A stretch of DNA of 45,135 nucleotides from an uncultured Propionibacteriaceae bacterium (GTDB lineage Bacteria; Actinomycetota; Actinomycetes; Propionibacteriales; Propionibacteriaceae). This document shows positions 25,966 to 34,154 of the stretch, in pieces; the first letter of the stretch is position 1, and each line of letters starts with the position of its first letter. Where the stretch lies: positions 1 through 45,135 of the forward strand of contig CALLVV010000072.1 of assembly GCA_938012815.1 (NCBI GenBank), read 5' to 3'. The notes below the pieces were generated by a model. The model saw nothing but the letters and a program-made list of their open reading frames with translations. It was not told the origin of the DNA and ran no database searches. Position numbers and translations under genes: made by a program.

Positions 25966-28284
25966 TCAGCCGCCACTGCCCGAAGCGCCGTTGCTCTGCC
26001 GACCACCGCCGGAGCCTCGTTCATCATCGTTACCGGGAATACTCGGTTTGTCGCCGCCACCACCCGTCGGTTGCTGAGTGCCCCTGCCGCCGGTCGGCTG
26101 GCCGGTGGGCGCCTGCGACCTGCCGCGGGTCGGCTGCGTGGTTGGTGCGTACCGGCCCGAGTCCGTGGGTTCGGAGGTGGGCTGCTGGCCCTTGGACGAC
26201 GGCTCCTGGGTGGGTTGCGTGCTCTGGGTGGGTTGCTGCGCACTCCGGGTGGGTTGCGCACTCCGGGTGGGAGCCTGCGTTGGCGCGGTCGACTTCCCTT
26301 GGATCGGTTTGGCCTTGTCGAACTGCTTGACCTCCTGCCCCTGGGTGGCGGTCTTCATGTACTCCACCCACGTCGTCAACGGATAGGTGGAGCCGAAGAA
26401 GGTCTTGTCACCGGGTTTCTTGTAGGCGTCGAGGTTGTCGTTGCCGGAGTCGCCCGCGACGTACATGACAGCCGTGGAGATCTGACGGGTGTAGCCGACG
26501 AACCACGCGGAGGTGATGGAGTCATCGACGCCGTTGGTTCCGGTCTTGCCTGCGACGGGACGGTTCAGCTCCGACGCCTTCGTTCCGGTGCCCTCCTCAA
26601 CCACCGAGGTCAACGCGTTGGTGACGTTGGCCGCCACGTTCTCCTCAACAGCCTGGGTGGCCTCGTTCTTCGACTCGTAGACGGTGTTGCCGTCGCGGTC
26701 GATCACCTTCGCAACGAAGTGGACCCCCTTGCGTTTCCCGGAGTCGGCGAGGGTGGCGTAGGCGTTCGCCATGTTCAGCGGACTCACCTCCGCGGCCCCC
26801 AGGGCGATGCGGTTGTTGACGTCCCAGCCCGCCCCGGTCGGGGCGCCCGCGTCGTTGGCGGCCTGGATGACGGCGGGGGCGCCGTTCTTCATCGACTCGG
26901 TCATGTCCACGAAGGCCGTGTTGATGGATTCTGCAACCGCCCTGCGCAGCGTCACGTCACCGTACTGTTCGTTGAACTCGTTGCGGATCGGGACGCCGTC
27001 ACCACGTGGGGTGAAGGTGTCCCCCTTGAGGGTGCTGTCCAGGGAGTAGCCGTTGCGCAGGCCCGCGACCGTCGCGAACGACTTGAACGTGGACGCCGCC
27101 GGACGCGGCGTCGTCGACCAGTTGCGGGAGTCCTTCGTGTAGTCGGGGCCACCGTACATCGCCAGGACACCACCGGTGGCGGTGTCGACCGACGAGATCG
27201 CAACGTGCAGCTTGGATGTGTCCTGCTGGGGTTTCGCCTTGGACGCGGCCTCCTCGGTGTATTTCTGCGCCGTGGAGACGGCGGCGTCCTGCATGTTCTT
27301 GTCGAGGGTGGTGATCACCTTCAGGCCGCCACCCTGCACCTCGGCGTCGCTGAAACCGAGGTTCGCCAGTTCCTGCTCCACCTGTGCGACCAGGAAGCCC
27401 TTCGGTCCGCCGTAGCGGTCGGAAACGGGCACCTCGGGAAACTCAGGAAGGGCGGGACGGGCCGCGTCGTGTTCGGCCTGGCTGATGTAGTTGTTCTCCA
27501 GCATCTGGTCGAGCACGTACTGGTAGCGGCCTAGGAGCCGTTCCTTGCTCTTCTCCCCCGCGGACGGATTGAAGCCGGCGGGATTGTTGAGAATGGCGGC
27601 GAGGGTCGCGGCCTCGGACAGGTTGAGCTCGGAGGCTGACTTCAGGAAGTACGACTTGGCGGCCGCCTCGATCCCATAAGCGCCCCGACCGAAGTAGATG
27701 GTGTTGAGGTAGCCCTCCAGGATCTTCTCCTTGGGCACCTCCCGGCCCATCTTGATGGCGAGGATCAGTTCCCGGATCTTGCGGTCCGCGGTGCGTTCGG
27801 AACTCAGGTAGAGGATCTTGATGTACTGCTGGGTGATGGTGGAACCGCCCTGCACGTCACCGCCGCGGGCGATGGTCCACAGACCGCGAAACATGCCGGG
27901 CAGGGAAAATCCCGGGTCGCTGAAGAAGGTGGAGTTCTCGGCCGCCACCACCGCGTTCTTCATCACCTGCGGCATCTTGTCGTAGTCGAGGGTGATGCGG
28001 TTCTGCACGGCGAGGGAGCCGAGCTGCTCCTGCTCGTCGTTGTAGTAGATGAACGTGGTGTTGGTGGTGAAATCACTGTTCGGGTCCGGCAGTTTGGTCG
28101 TCGCATACAGGTACAGGAAGGCACCCACCCCCGCCAGACTCGCGACGAGGAACAACACGAGCATCGCCAATCCGGTCCTCGCCACAATCTTCCGGACGCG
28201 GGATTTCGGACGTTTCGACCGTTTCGACGCGCGCTCGCGCTTCTCCTCCGGCTCGGGCGCCGGCTGTTGATCCTGCTGTTCCAT
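25966..28284 (-). CDS. ponA: Bifunctional class A penicillin-binding protein
   Basis: A 772-aa peptidoglycan synthase with a short basic cytosolic tail, one membrane helix near residues 35-60, a GT51 glycosyltransferase domain (catalytic ENSTFF, then GGSTITQQYIK and KILEGYLNTIYFGRGAYG) and a transpeptidase domain with SxxK (STFK), SxN (SIN) and KTGT. The last 130 residues are a disordered Thr/Gln/Pro/Gly tail. The ATG at 28284 is chosen because TAATCT (28292-28297) lies 7 nt upstream. An upstream in-frame ATG at 28320 is less likely. Confidence 0.93.
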   Translation of the reverse strand: MEQQDQQPAPEPEEKRERASKRSKRPKSRVRKIVARTGLAMLVLFLVASLAGVGAFLYLYATTKLPDPNSDFTTNTTFIYYNDEQEQLGSLAVQNRITLDYDKMPQVMKNAVVAAENSTFFSDPGFSLPGMFRGLWTIARGGDVQGGSTITQQYIKILYLSSERTADRKIRELILAIKMGREVPKEKILEGYLNTIYFGRGAYGIEAAAKSYFLKSASELNLSEAATLAAILNNPAGFNPSAGEKSKERLLGRYQYVLDQMLENNYISQAEHDAARPALPEFPEVPVSDRYGGPKGFLVAQVEQELANLGFSDAEVQGGGLKVITTLDKNMQDAAVSTAQKYTEEAASKAKPQQDTSKLHVAISSVDTATGGVLAMYGGPDYTKDSRNWSTTPRPAASTFKSFATVAGLRNGYSLDSTLKGDTFTPRGDGVPIRNEFNEQYGDVTLRRAVAESINTAFVDMTESMKNGAPAVIQAANDAGAPTGAGWDVNNRIALGAAEVSPLNMANAYATLADSGKRKGVHFVAKVIDRDGNTVYESKNEATQAVEENVAANVTNALTSVVEEGTGTKASELNRPVAGKTGTNGVDDSITSAWFVGYTRQISTAVMYVAGDSGNDNLDAYKKPGDKTFFGSTYPLTTWVEYMKTATQGQEVKQFDKAKPIQGKSTAPTQAPTRSAQPTRSAQQPTQSTQPTQEPSSKGQQPTSEPTDSGRYAPTTQPTRGRSQAPTGQPTGGRGTQQPTGGGGDKPSIPGNDDERGSGGGRQSNGASGSGG

Positions 28285-28320
28285 GGGTTCCAGATTATGC
28301 GCTGAACCTGAGCAACTCAT

Positions 28321-29100
28321 CCACTAGGGGCCCGTCACATAGCCCGAGGACTACGGGATCGACGCCGAATCTGGGTTCCGGCGGCGTCCGGCGGGCGCCG
28401 TCATGGCGATCAACGCACCCCACAGCAACGGGGAGGATCCCAGATCCGGTTTCTCCTGCCGGGCGCGACGCGATTCCCGCGCGTAGGTCGCACCACGACG
28501 CGAGGGCGGCCCACGACGTTCAGCAGTGGGCCATCGGCCTGGCCTCCCACATCACCCCGTAAAGGACGCACCTCCGTCCGTCGTCCAGTTGCTCTCGTGA
28601 TGATTCCACCGGGTTCCTTCCTGTTCGCTTCTTCATGACGGACAACAGCACGTCATTGTCGCGTCCACCAGGAAGCCAGCAGACGGGCCCTTCGGAGACA
28701 GTCTTCACGATGTTCTGACCGGCTTCGAATGTGCCACGCGATCGGCCCTGCGCACGAAGTCCGGCTTGTGCCAGTTTCGCCCCTCCCTCACTTCATCGGC
28801 CAAGCCCACCCGCAGCGACGGCATTCCGCTCTGCGGCCGGCTGACCTTCCGGCACCTCACCAGACCAGACATGTCCCCCAAACTCGCTCGGCTCGTGGTT
28901 TCGCAAATGGATTTTCGTGAGTTCACGCCTTCATCCCGCACCTTTCCCGTCATCTGCTAGTTTTCCGACGAAAACGCCTGCCGTCGCGGGCGAACGCGAA
29001 ACGCCCCACCCCGGGATGCCGGGATCGCCGGTCAGCAAGTATGTTGGCTACGACTCCAATCGTTCTGGGACAGCCCGGCACACGACCGCGAAGGATCGCC
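28321..29100. other. 780-bp spacer without a convincing gene
   Basis: Two short minus-strand frames abut here (28953-28705 and 28708-28520, 82 and 62 codons) but show no known motif and no clear ribosome site. They could be remnants. TATGTT near 29040 may be a -10 for the next gene. Nothing else recognised. Confidence 0.4.
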
Positions 29101-29523
29101 ATGAAACCCGACCCCACCGCCCTGTTCAAGGTGCATAACCTGCTGCTCAAGATCGACAGCAACCTGCAGAAGGCCGACGAGAACACCTTCACCCTGCGGT
29201 ACGGGTCGGCGCGGGCGTTCATCTGGGTCAACACCGAGGACGACGCCTCGTTCGTCACCATCGAGATTCCGGTGCTGAGGGACCTCAGACTCACTCCCGA
29301 CCTGCTGAAGTTCGTCGCCTTCGACAACTCCTACGCGCTCGGGCACCTGTACCTGGAGGACCTCAACGGCTCCCTGGTCCTGGAGTTCCGACACACCCTG
29401 ATGGTGAAGAACCTGACCACGGAGACGCTGACCTGGGCCGTCATCGGCATGCTCAGGTCCGCCGACAGCGACGGCCCCGGCCTCAAGAAACGTTTCGGCG
29501 GCACGCTCTCCCACGAGGGATGA
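29101..29523 (+). CDS. YbjN/TY-Chap-like small protein
   Basis: A 140-aa cytosolic protein resembling YbjN and type III secretion chaperone-like folds: the FTLRYGSARAFIWV strand pair, TIEIPVLRDLRLTPDLLKFVA, and YALGHLYLEDLNGSLVLEF with a helical C-terminus. Such proteins are thought to be binding or chaperone modules. AAGGA 6 nt before the ATG at 29101 sets the start. No clear operon partner. Confidence 0.62.
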   Translation: MKPDPTALFKVHNLLLKIDSNLQKADENTFTLRYGSARAFIWVNTEDDASFVTIEIPVLRDLRLTPDLLKFVAFDNSYALGHLYLEDLNGSLVLEFRHTLMVKNLTTETLTWAVIGMLRSADSDGPGLKKRFGGTLSHEG

Positions 29524-29672
29524 CCCCTGCCTCGTCGACCAGCCCGGGTGATGAAACGGACAGAAGCGGACCACACCAGCGCAGCTCGACCTGAAAGCCC
29601 TCCTCGACGAGCTGGAGCACATCGCCCCCGAGGTCTCCCGGGCCCTGTTGACACGACCCCCAGGGAGGTACC

Positions 29673-30146
29673 GTGGAATTCATTGGGCGCTTGACGTATC
29701 TGACGAACACACTTCTCTGCGCCGTGCTGGTCGGATACCTGACCAGCTACGCGATCACACTGGGTTCCTATTTCACCCACATGCTGAGAAACGACGGGGT
29801 GAAGGCACTCCAGGAAAGTTACGCGCCGTTTCGCGCCGGCTCGAACACGAAGGCTCTCTACGGAATCTGTTTCGTGCTCCAGATCGTGGTCGCCGCCGTC
29901 TCGCTGGCGCTGAACCACTCCGCTCACCCATTGCCCGCGCAGGTGTACGCACTGGCCATCCTCCCGATCTTCATGACGGTGCACGTCGTCACGGGCTTTG
30001 GAAGGGTCGAGGAGAAAATGGTGAGTGGAAAGGAACTGACGAGGCCAGAAATCGCCCTTTACACGAAACACAACCTGCCGCTGCACCTGGTCTATGCCGC
30101 CTTGTATTTGATCGGCGCCGCCTGGCTGGCAGCTGCGTTTTTCTGA
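29673..30146 (+). CDS. Small four-helix membrane protein of unknown function
   Basis: A 157-aa protein with four hydrophobic segments (about 8-30, 63-83, 90-110 and 135-157) and a polar stretch between the third and fourth (GRVEEKMVSGKELTRPE). I cannot assign a family. GTG start with GGGAGG 6 nt upstream. Confidence 0.65.
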   Translation: MEFIGRLTYLTNTLLCAVLVGYLTSYAITLGSYFTHMLRNDGVKALQESYAPFRAGSNTKALYGICFVLQIVVAAVSLALNHSAHPLPAQVYALAILPIFMTVHVVTGFGRVEEKMVSGKELTRPEIALYTKHNLPLHLVYAALYLIGAAWLAAAFF

Positions 30147-30199
30147 AACAACCGGGCCAGGACCCCGCTGTTTGCGGCGCAGGGTGGGGCTGGACGTGA

Positions 30200-30528
30200 A
30201 GCTCCAGGTAGATGCTGCGGTAGTCCTGGCTCTGCGCCAGGGAAGGAGTTCGTTCTCGTCGAAGTCGTCGTTCGGCGCCCAGGAGTAGATGAGCCCCACC
30301 GTGATGCGACGCGCTTCGGGCAGTGTGCGCAACGCCTCGGAGAACGCGGCGTGGTACCTGCAGGCCGCATCCAGGGAGGCCGTGACGAACAAGGGTGGTG
30401 AATCCGTTCACCTGACGCGAGGCCCCGATTTCCTGGTTGCGGCGCGGATCCCGGGCGACCTCGGCGATGACGGTGCTCTCGGTTCCGATGGCGAGTGCCT
30501 CGTAGGTCCTGGCGCTTCTGGAAGACAT
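30200..30528 (-). pseudogene. Remnant resembling the type I restriction subunit HsdR
   Basis: Two minus-strand frames must be joined: SARTYEALAIG to RQVNGFT, then, one base out of phase, LFVTASLDAACRYHAAF through ITVGLIYSWAPNDDFDENE. The joined text resembles the HsdR segment after the motor domains (GFN-x-LF-x-x-SS-x-DAA and I-x-x-IFS-x-x-ANE). Sequence further on (DYRSIYLEL) is in yet another frame. No hsdM or hsdS is nearby. Identification is by eye and moderate at best. Confidence 0.4.
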
Positions 30529-30573
30529 GGGATCTTCTGCTCTGACGCTGTTCCAGTGCCCGTAGAGCGTAGC

Positions 30574-30601
30574 GCAACTTGTTGCGATTGGAGCAACTTG
30601 C
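30574..30601. promoter_or_regulatory. Probable operator of the XRE/ImmA regulator
   Basis: GCAACTTGTTGC (30574-30585, 5-bp arms around TT) is followed by a half site GCAACTTGC at 30593-30601, 19 bp on. Together they cover the -35 region of the TAGGGT promoter (30605-30610). This fits autorepression by the XRE protein. Confidence 0.5.
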
Positions 30602-30617
30602 TTTTAGGGTCGTTCCC

Positions 30618-31685
30618 ATGGCTGTTGAGGAACGGGTGCGACAGTTGATCAAGGAATCGGGCCTGACCCAAACGGAGTTCGGAGCCCGAGTCGGCATCGA
30701 GAAGACCAAGCTGTCCAAGTCCCTCACGGGCAGCAGGAGGTTCACATCCCTGGAGCTGGCGCTCGTGGCGGAGCAGGGCGGCGTCACCGTCGACTGGCTA
30801 CTGACGGGCGCCGAGGACGGTTTCGCCGCGGCGGCACGCACCGGGGAGGACGGGGTCAGCGCCGGTGCCGCACTCAGCCGCGTCCGCGAACTGACAAACC
30901 TGCGCGACGCCCTGGAGGGTTTCGGTTTCCCCCAGCAGATCCACTTCGAGGCCGGAGACCTGAAGGGCAATCGCTGGGTCTCGCAGGGCATCGGGCTGGC
31001 CAAGCGGCTGCGCCGCAGTTTCCACTCCCCTGTGGAGCAGGCAGCCAACCTGGCGGCGCTGATCGAGATGGACCTCGGCGTCGACGTGGCCATCCAGCCC
31101 CTCGGACAGCTCGACGGGCTCGCGGCGGCCACCGGTTCGGCCCGGCTGATCCTGGCCGCCACCTCCAGCGTCCCCGCCCGTCAGCGGTTCACCCTGGCCC
31201 ACGAGCTGGGGCACCTGGCGGCCAGCGACGACCAGCAGCTCCACACCGACGAGAACGTCTACGCTCGCGACGGAGAAGGCGAGATGCGGGCCAACGCGTT
31301 CGCCGCGGAGTTGCTGATGCCGGAGGCGGCCCTGGCGGATCGCATCCACCGGGGATCGCGCTGGTTCAAGGAACTCGTCTGGGAGCTGCGGGTCTCGCCG
31401 ACCGCGCTGGCCTACCGTCTGGGGAACCTGAAGCTGATCGACGAGGCCGAACGGAACCGGTTGCTGGCGGTGGAGATGGATCACGTCGTCGCGACCCTGG
31501 GCAAACAGCAGGACTACGCTGCCCGCGTGGCCGAGGCCTCCCAACCCCGCATCCCGACCCTCCTGCTGCGCGACCTGCTGGCCGCCCACCGCCAGGGGCA
31601 CATCACGCTGCGGCCCGTGGCTGCGCTGATGGGGATGTCCACCAACGACCTGCGGGCACAGCTGGCCAAGAGCGAAGGCGAGTGA
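30618..31685 (+). CDS. XRE regulator fused to an ImmA/IrrE metallopeptidase
   Basis: A 355-aa fusion. Residues 1-60 are an XRE helix-turn-helix (LTQTEFGARVGIEKTKLSKSLTGSRRF). The middle is a linker, and about 170-260 is the ImmA/IrrE peptidase domain with HELGH and the downstream ligand region EMRANAFAAELLMP. In related systems these proteins act as antitoxins or as repressors relieved by proteolysis. TAGGGT 7 nt before the ATG at 30618 implies a leaderless mRNA. It is followed within 3 nt by a truncated PIN-like gene, its usual partner. Confidence 0.85.
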   Translation: MAVEERVRQLIKESGLTQTEFGARVGIEKTKLSKSLTGSRRFTSLELALVAEQGGVTVDWLLTGAEDGFAAAARTGEDGVSAGAALSRVRELTNLRDALEGFGFPQQIHFEAGDLKGNRWVSQGIGLAKRLRRSFHSPVEQAANLAALIEMDLGVDVAIQPLGQLDGLAAATGSARLILAATSSVPARQRFTLAHELGHLAASDDQQLHTDENVYARDGEGEMRANAFAAELLMPEAALADRIHRGSRWFKELVWELRVSPTALAYRLGNLKLIDEAERNRLLAVEMDHVVATLGKQQDYAARVAEASQPRIPTLLLRDLLAAHRQGHITLRPVAALMGMSTNDLRAQLAKSEGE

Positions 31686-31688
31686 TCC

Positions 31689-31817
31689 ATGGCGCCGGTG
31701 GTCTTTCCCGACAACACCGTGTTCTGCACTTTCGCGGCTGTCGAGCGGATCGACCTGCTGATCACCCGGCTCCGCGGACGCGGTCGCTGGTGCGTCCAGC
31801 GTCGAGGACAACCGTAG
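31689..31817 (+). pseudogene. N-terminal fragment of a PIN-like toxin partner
   Basis: 42 codons starting MAPVVFPDNTVFCTFAAVERIDLL, then a stop after an unrelated end. The fragment matches the N-terminus of the PIN-like proteins commonly encoded just after XRE/ImmA fusions, with the first acidic residue in FPDNT. The rest is missing, so no nuclease is expected. Confidence 0.55.
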
Positions 31818-31988
31818 CCACCCCCCCGACACAGGGGTCGCGGACCCGGCCCAATTGTCGGGAAGACACCGCGAGCGAGCAGGTCGCGCACCACTGATGG
31901 GCTTCTACGAGCTTGTGGGTGTCGCGACCTATGATGAAGTCAGGGAGTCGGATACAGACTGTCAAGTGACGTGGAGGAGGCGATTCGG

Positions 31989-32513
31989 ATGACATGGGCG
32001 AGCGACGTGCTGCGCTACATGGAGAGCAGGCAGCACCTCGACGGACGCACCCAGAAGCACAAGCTGCTCTACTACGCACAGGCTTGGTCGCTGGCCTGGA
32101 CGGGCAGGCCTCTGTTCGAGGACCGGATCGAGGCCTGGATCAATGGTCCGGTTGTCAGCGATGTCTGGCACGAGAAGTCCCACCCCGTCGGCGATCTGGA
32201 CGCCGGCCAGAAGGCCATCACTGATGCGGTGCTGACGCACTACGGCGAGAAGACCGGTGAGGAACTCTCCGTGCTGAGTCATGCCGAACGGCCTTGGCGC
32301 GAGGCCCGGGGCGACCTTCCCGATGATGCCCGTGGTACCACCGAGATCACTCACGACTCCATGCGTCGCGAGTACACGCGTCAAAGCCTGGACGGCACCG
32401 GTCCGGTGCGTCCCTCAACGCCTCTGCAGGATGCGGATCCCGACCATGCCGTGGATCTTGCAGCCCACATGGGCCAGCGCTGGAGCCGCACCTTGGCTCT
32501 CCTGGCCGAGTGA
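31989..32513 (+). CDS. Panacea-domain (DUF4065/SocA-like) antitoxin
   Basis: A 174-aa protein with a Panacea domain: VLRYMESRQHLDGRTQKHKLLYYAQAW, then RPLFEDRIEAWINGPVV and the acidic helix region to LSHAERPWREAR. Panacea proteins are known antitoxins that pair with unrelated toxin domains, including Fic/Doc. GGAGGAGG lies 8 nt before the ATG, with TATGAT as a plausible -10 near 31930. Its stop overlaps the toxin start (GTGA, 32510-32513). Confidence 0.85.
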   Translation: MTWASDVLRYMESRQHLDGRTQKHKLLYYAQAWSLAWTGRPLFEDRIEAWINGPVVSDVWHEKSHPVGDLDAGQKAITDAVLTHYGEKTGEELSVLSHAERPWREARGDLPDDARGTTEITHDSMRREYTRQSLDGTGPVRPSTPLQDADPDHAVDLAAHMGQRWSRTLALLAE

Positions 32514-32860
32514 CGACGCGAATCGGCATTGATCTCTGCTTGAAAATCTACGGGCAAGAGGTCAATGCCGGGCCTCTTCGTGACCGAGAAAAGCTCGAAA
32601 GCGCACTGACGCAGCCTTTTCAATCATTCAGTGGCGCCGATCTGTATCCCACGCTCATCGAGAAGGTCGCGCGCCTGACCTTCGGCATCGCCGAGGCTCA
32701 GGCGTTCCAAGACGGCAACTTTCATCGGGTTGTATCCGTTGCTAACGGACGGAGCGGCCGTATTGCGAAATCCGCAACGACGCGGCGGACGAGGATCCCC
32801 ACCATTTGTTCCGACCCGCCATGGTTCGGCGTTTTGACTGGTAGAAATCATGCGTTTTGA
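32510..32860 (+). pseudogene. Doc/Fic-type toxin with its Fic motif destroyed
   Basis: Starts at GTG overlapping the Panacea stop. The first 70 residues are Doc-like: LCLKIYG, GPLRDREKLESAL-x-QPFQSF-x-G-x-DLYPTLIEKVARLTFGIA. The expected HxFxDGNKRT reads QAFQDGNFHR: the His is Gln, KRT is gone, and the rest is out of family. A neighbouring frame reads ATFIGLYPLLT, as if a short piece was deleted. Predicted catalytically dead. Confidence 0.7.
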
Positions 32861-32897
32861 CCAGTAGGAATCCTGCGTTTTGTATGGTAAAGCTCGC
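32831..32897. repeat. Three 23-bp direct repeats upstream of the AAA_14 ATPase gene
   Basis: Units 32831-32853, 32854-32876 and 32877-32897 all begin GTTTTG and share TGGTA/CAGTA centres and (A)TC-x-TGC or CTCGC ends; the third is two bases shorter and more divergent. The array ends at the start of the ATPase gene and overlaps the end of the broken doc gene. Likely an iteron-type operator or a scar of insertion. Confidence 0.8.
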
Positions 32898-32905
32898 GTA
32901 GAGCC

Positions 32906-34132
32906 TTGGACGACCTCTTGGACGAGGTCTTCCCCGACGTGCCCGCCATCGCGATCGAGGGGGCCAAGGCAGTTGGCAAGACCGAGACCGCACGCCGTCG
33001 CGTGCAACGTGTCCTTGAACTCGACGACCCACACACCCTGGCAGCGCTGCGCGCCGACACGGATGCCCTGCTCGGCGCCGACGAAACGGTCCTCATTGAT
33101 GAATGGCAGCACTATCCGCCGGTGTGGGATCGAATCCGCCACGCGGTGGACCGTCGCCGCGACCTGGCCGTCCTACTCACCGGCAGCGCCACCCCACGGC
33201 CCGGCACCACCAGCCATTCCGGCGCGGGACGCATCGCATCCCTCGTCATGCGACCGATGTCGCTCACCGAACGCGGTGTCGCCCCGGGCGGAATCGACGT
33301 CGCCAAACTCCTGACACGCGAAGCGACGATCGAGGGACACAGCCCGCTCAGACTGCCCGACTACGCCGAGGAAATATGCGCCTCCGGGCTGCCCGGCCTG
33401 CGCGGCATCCGTCCCGCCGCCCTGGGCCTCCAGCTCGACAGCTACCTCGCCCGCATCGTCGACCGCGACCTTCCCGAGGAGGGGATGCTGGTCCGCCGTC
33501 CCCAGGCCTTGATGACCTGGCTCACTGCCTACGCCGCCGCAATATCAACGACGGCCTCCTACACGGCAATCCTGGGGGCGGCAACCGCCGGCGAGACCGA
33601 CAAACCCAGCCGCGCCGCAACCCAGACCTACCGCGACCTCCTCACCCGGATCTGGGTGCTCGACCCCGTCCCGGGCTGGACCACGTCGCTGACCCCACCG
33701 GCCAGGCTCAAAATCGGACCAAAGCATCAGCTGCTCGACCCGGCGCTGGCGGCCCGTCTCCTCGACATCACCCCCGCGAAACTGCTCAGCGGTGCCCCGG
33801 GCTCGGGGGAGATCCTGGGGCAGCTCTTCGAGTCCCTGGTCACCTTGTGCGTGAGGGCACGTGCCACGGCCGCCGGGCTGCGGACATCGCACCTGCGGAC
33901 CCGCAACGGGGACCACGAGATCGACCTCATCGTCGAGAACACCGCGGGCAGGGTGGTGGCCATCGAGGTCACACTGGCCCGCGACCCCGACGACACCGAT
34001 GTGCGGCACCTCCACTGGCTGGGCGATCGCATCGGCGGGCGCCTCGTCGACAAGGTGGTCGTCACCACCGGCGAATACGCCTACCGTCGCGACGACGGGG
34101 TCGCGGTCATTCCCCTCGGACTGCTGTCCTGA
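32906..34132 (+). CDS. AAA_14/DUF4143 family ATPase
   Basis: A 408-aa P-loop protein. Walker A is GAKAVGKTETA near residue 19, Walker B is VLIDEW, and LLTGSATPR is sensor 1. The C-terminal DUF4143 part ends in HEIDLIVENTAGRVVAIEVT, a PD-(D/E)XK-like arrangement. The family is widespread, often mobile, and of unknown role. The frame opens only at TTG 32906. The preceding frame (TTG 32880, YGKARVEP) looks like the true N-terminus cut off by loss of one base, so the first 8-10 residues may be missing and expression is uncertain. Confidence 0.75.
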   Translation: MDDLLDEVFPDVPAIAIEGAKAVGKTETARRRVQRVLELDDPHTLAALRADTDALLGADETVLIDEWQHYPPVWDRIRHAVDRRRDLAVLLTGSATPRPGTTSHSGAGRIASLVMRPMSLTERGVAPGGIDVAKLLTREATIEGHSPLRLPDYAEEICASGLPGLRGIRPAALGLQLDSYLARIVDRDLPEEGMLVRRPQALMTWLTAYAAAISTTASYTAILGAATAGETDKPSRAATQTYRDLLTRIWVLDPVPGWTTSLTPPARLKIGPKHQLLDPALAARLLDITPAKLLSGAPGSGEILGQLFESLVTLCVRARATAAGLRTSHLRTRNGDHEIDLIVENTAGRVVAIEVTLARDPDDTDVRHLHWLGDRIGGRLVDKVVVTTGEYAYRRDDGVAVIPLGLLS

Positions 34133-34154
34133 AGGACGAGAACCCACCTTTGCC

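Noticed and set aside
29528..29660. Coding-like stretch (LKALLDELEHIAPEVSRALL) before the small membrane protein
   Set aside because: No start, and bounded by a stop; possibly a remnant, but too short to assign.
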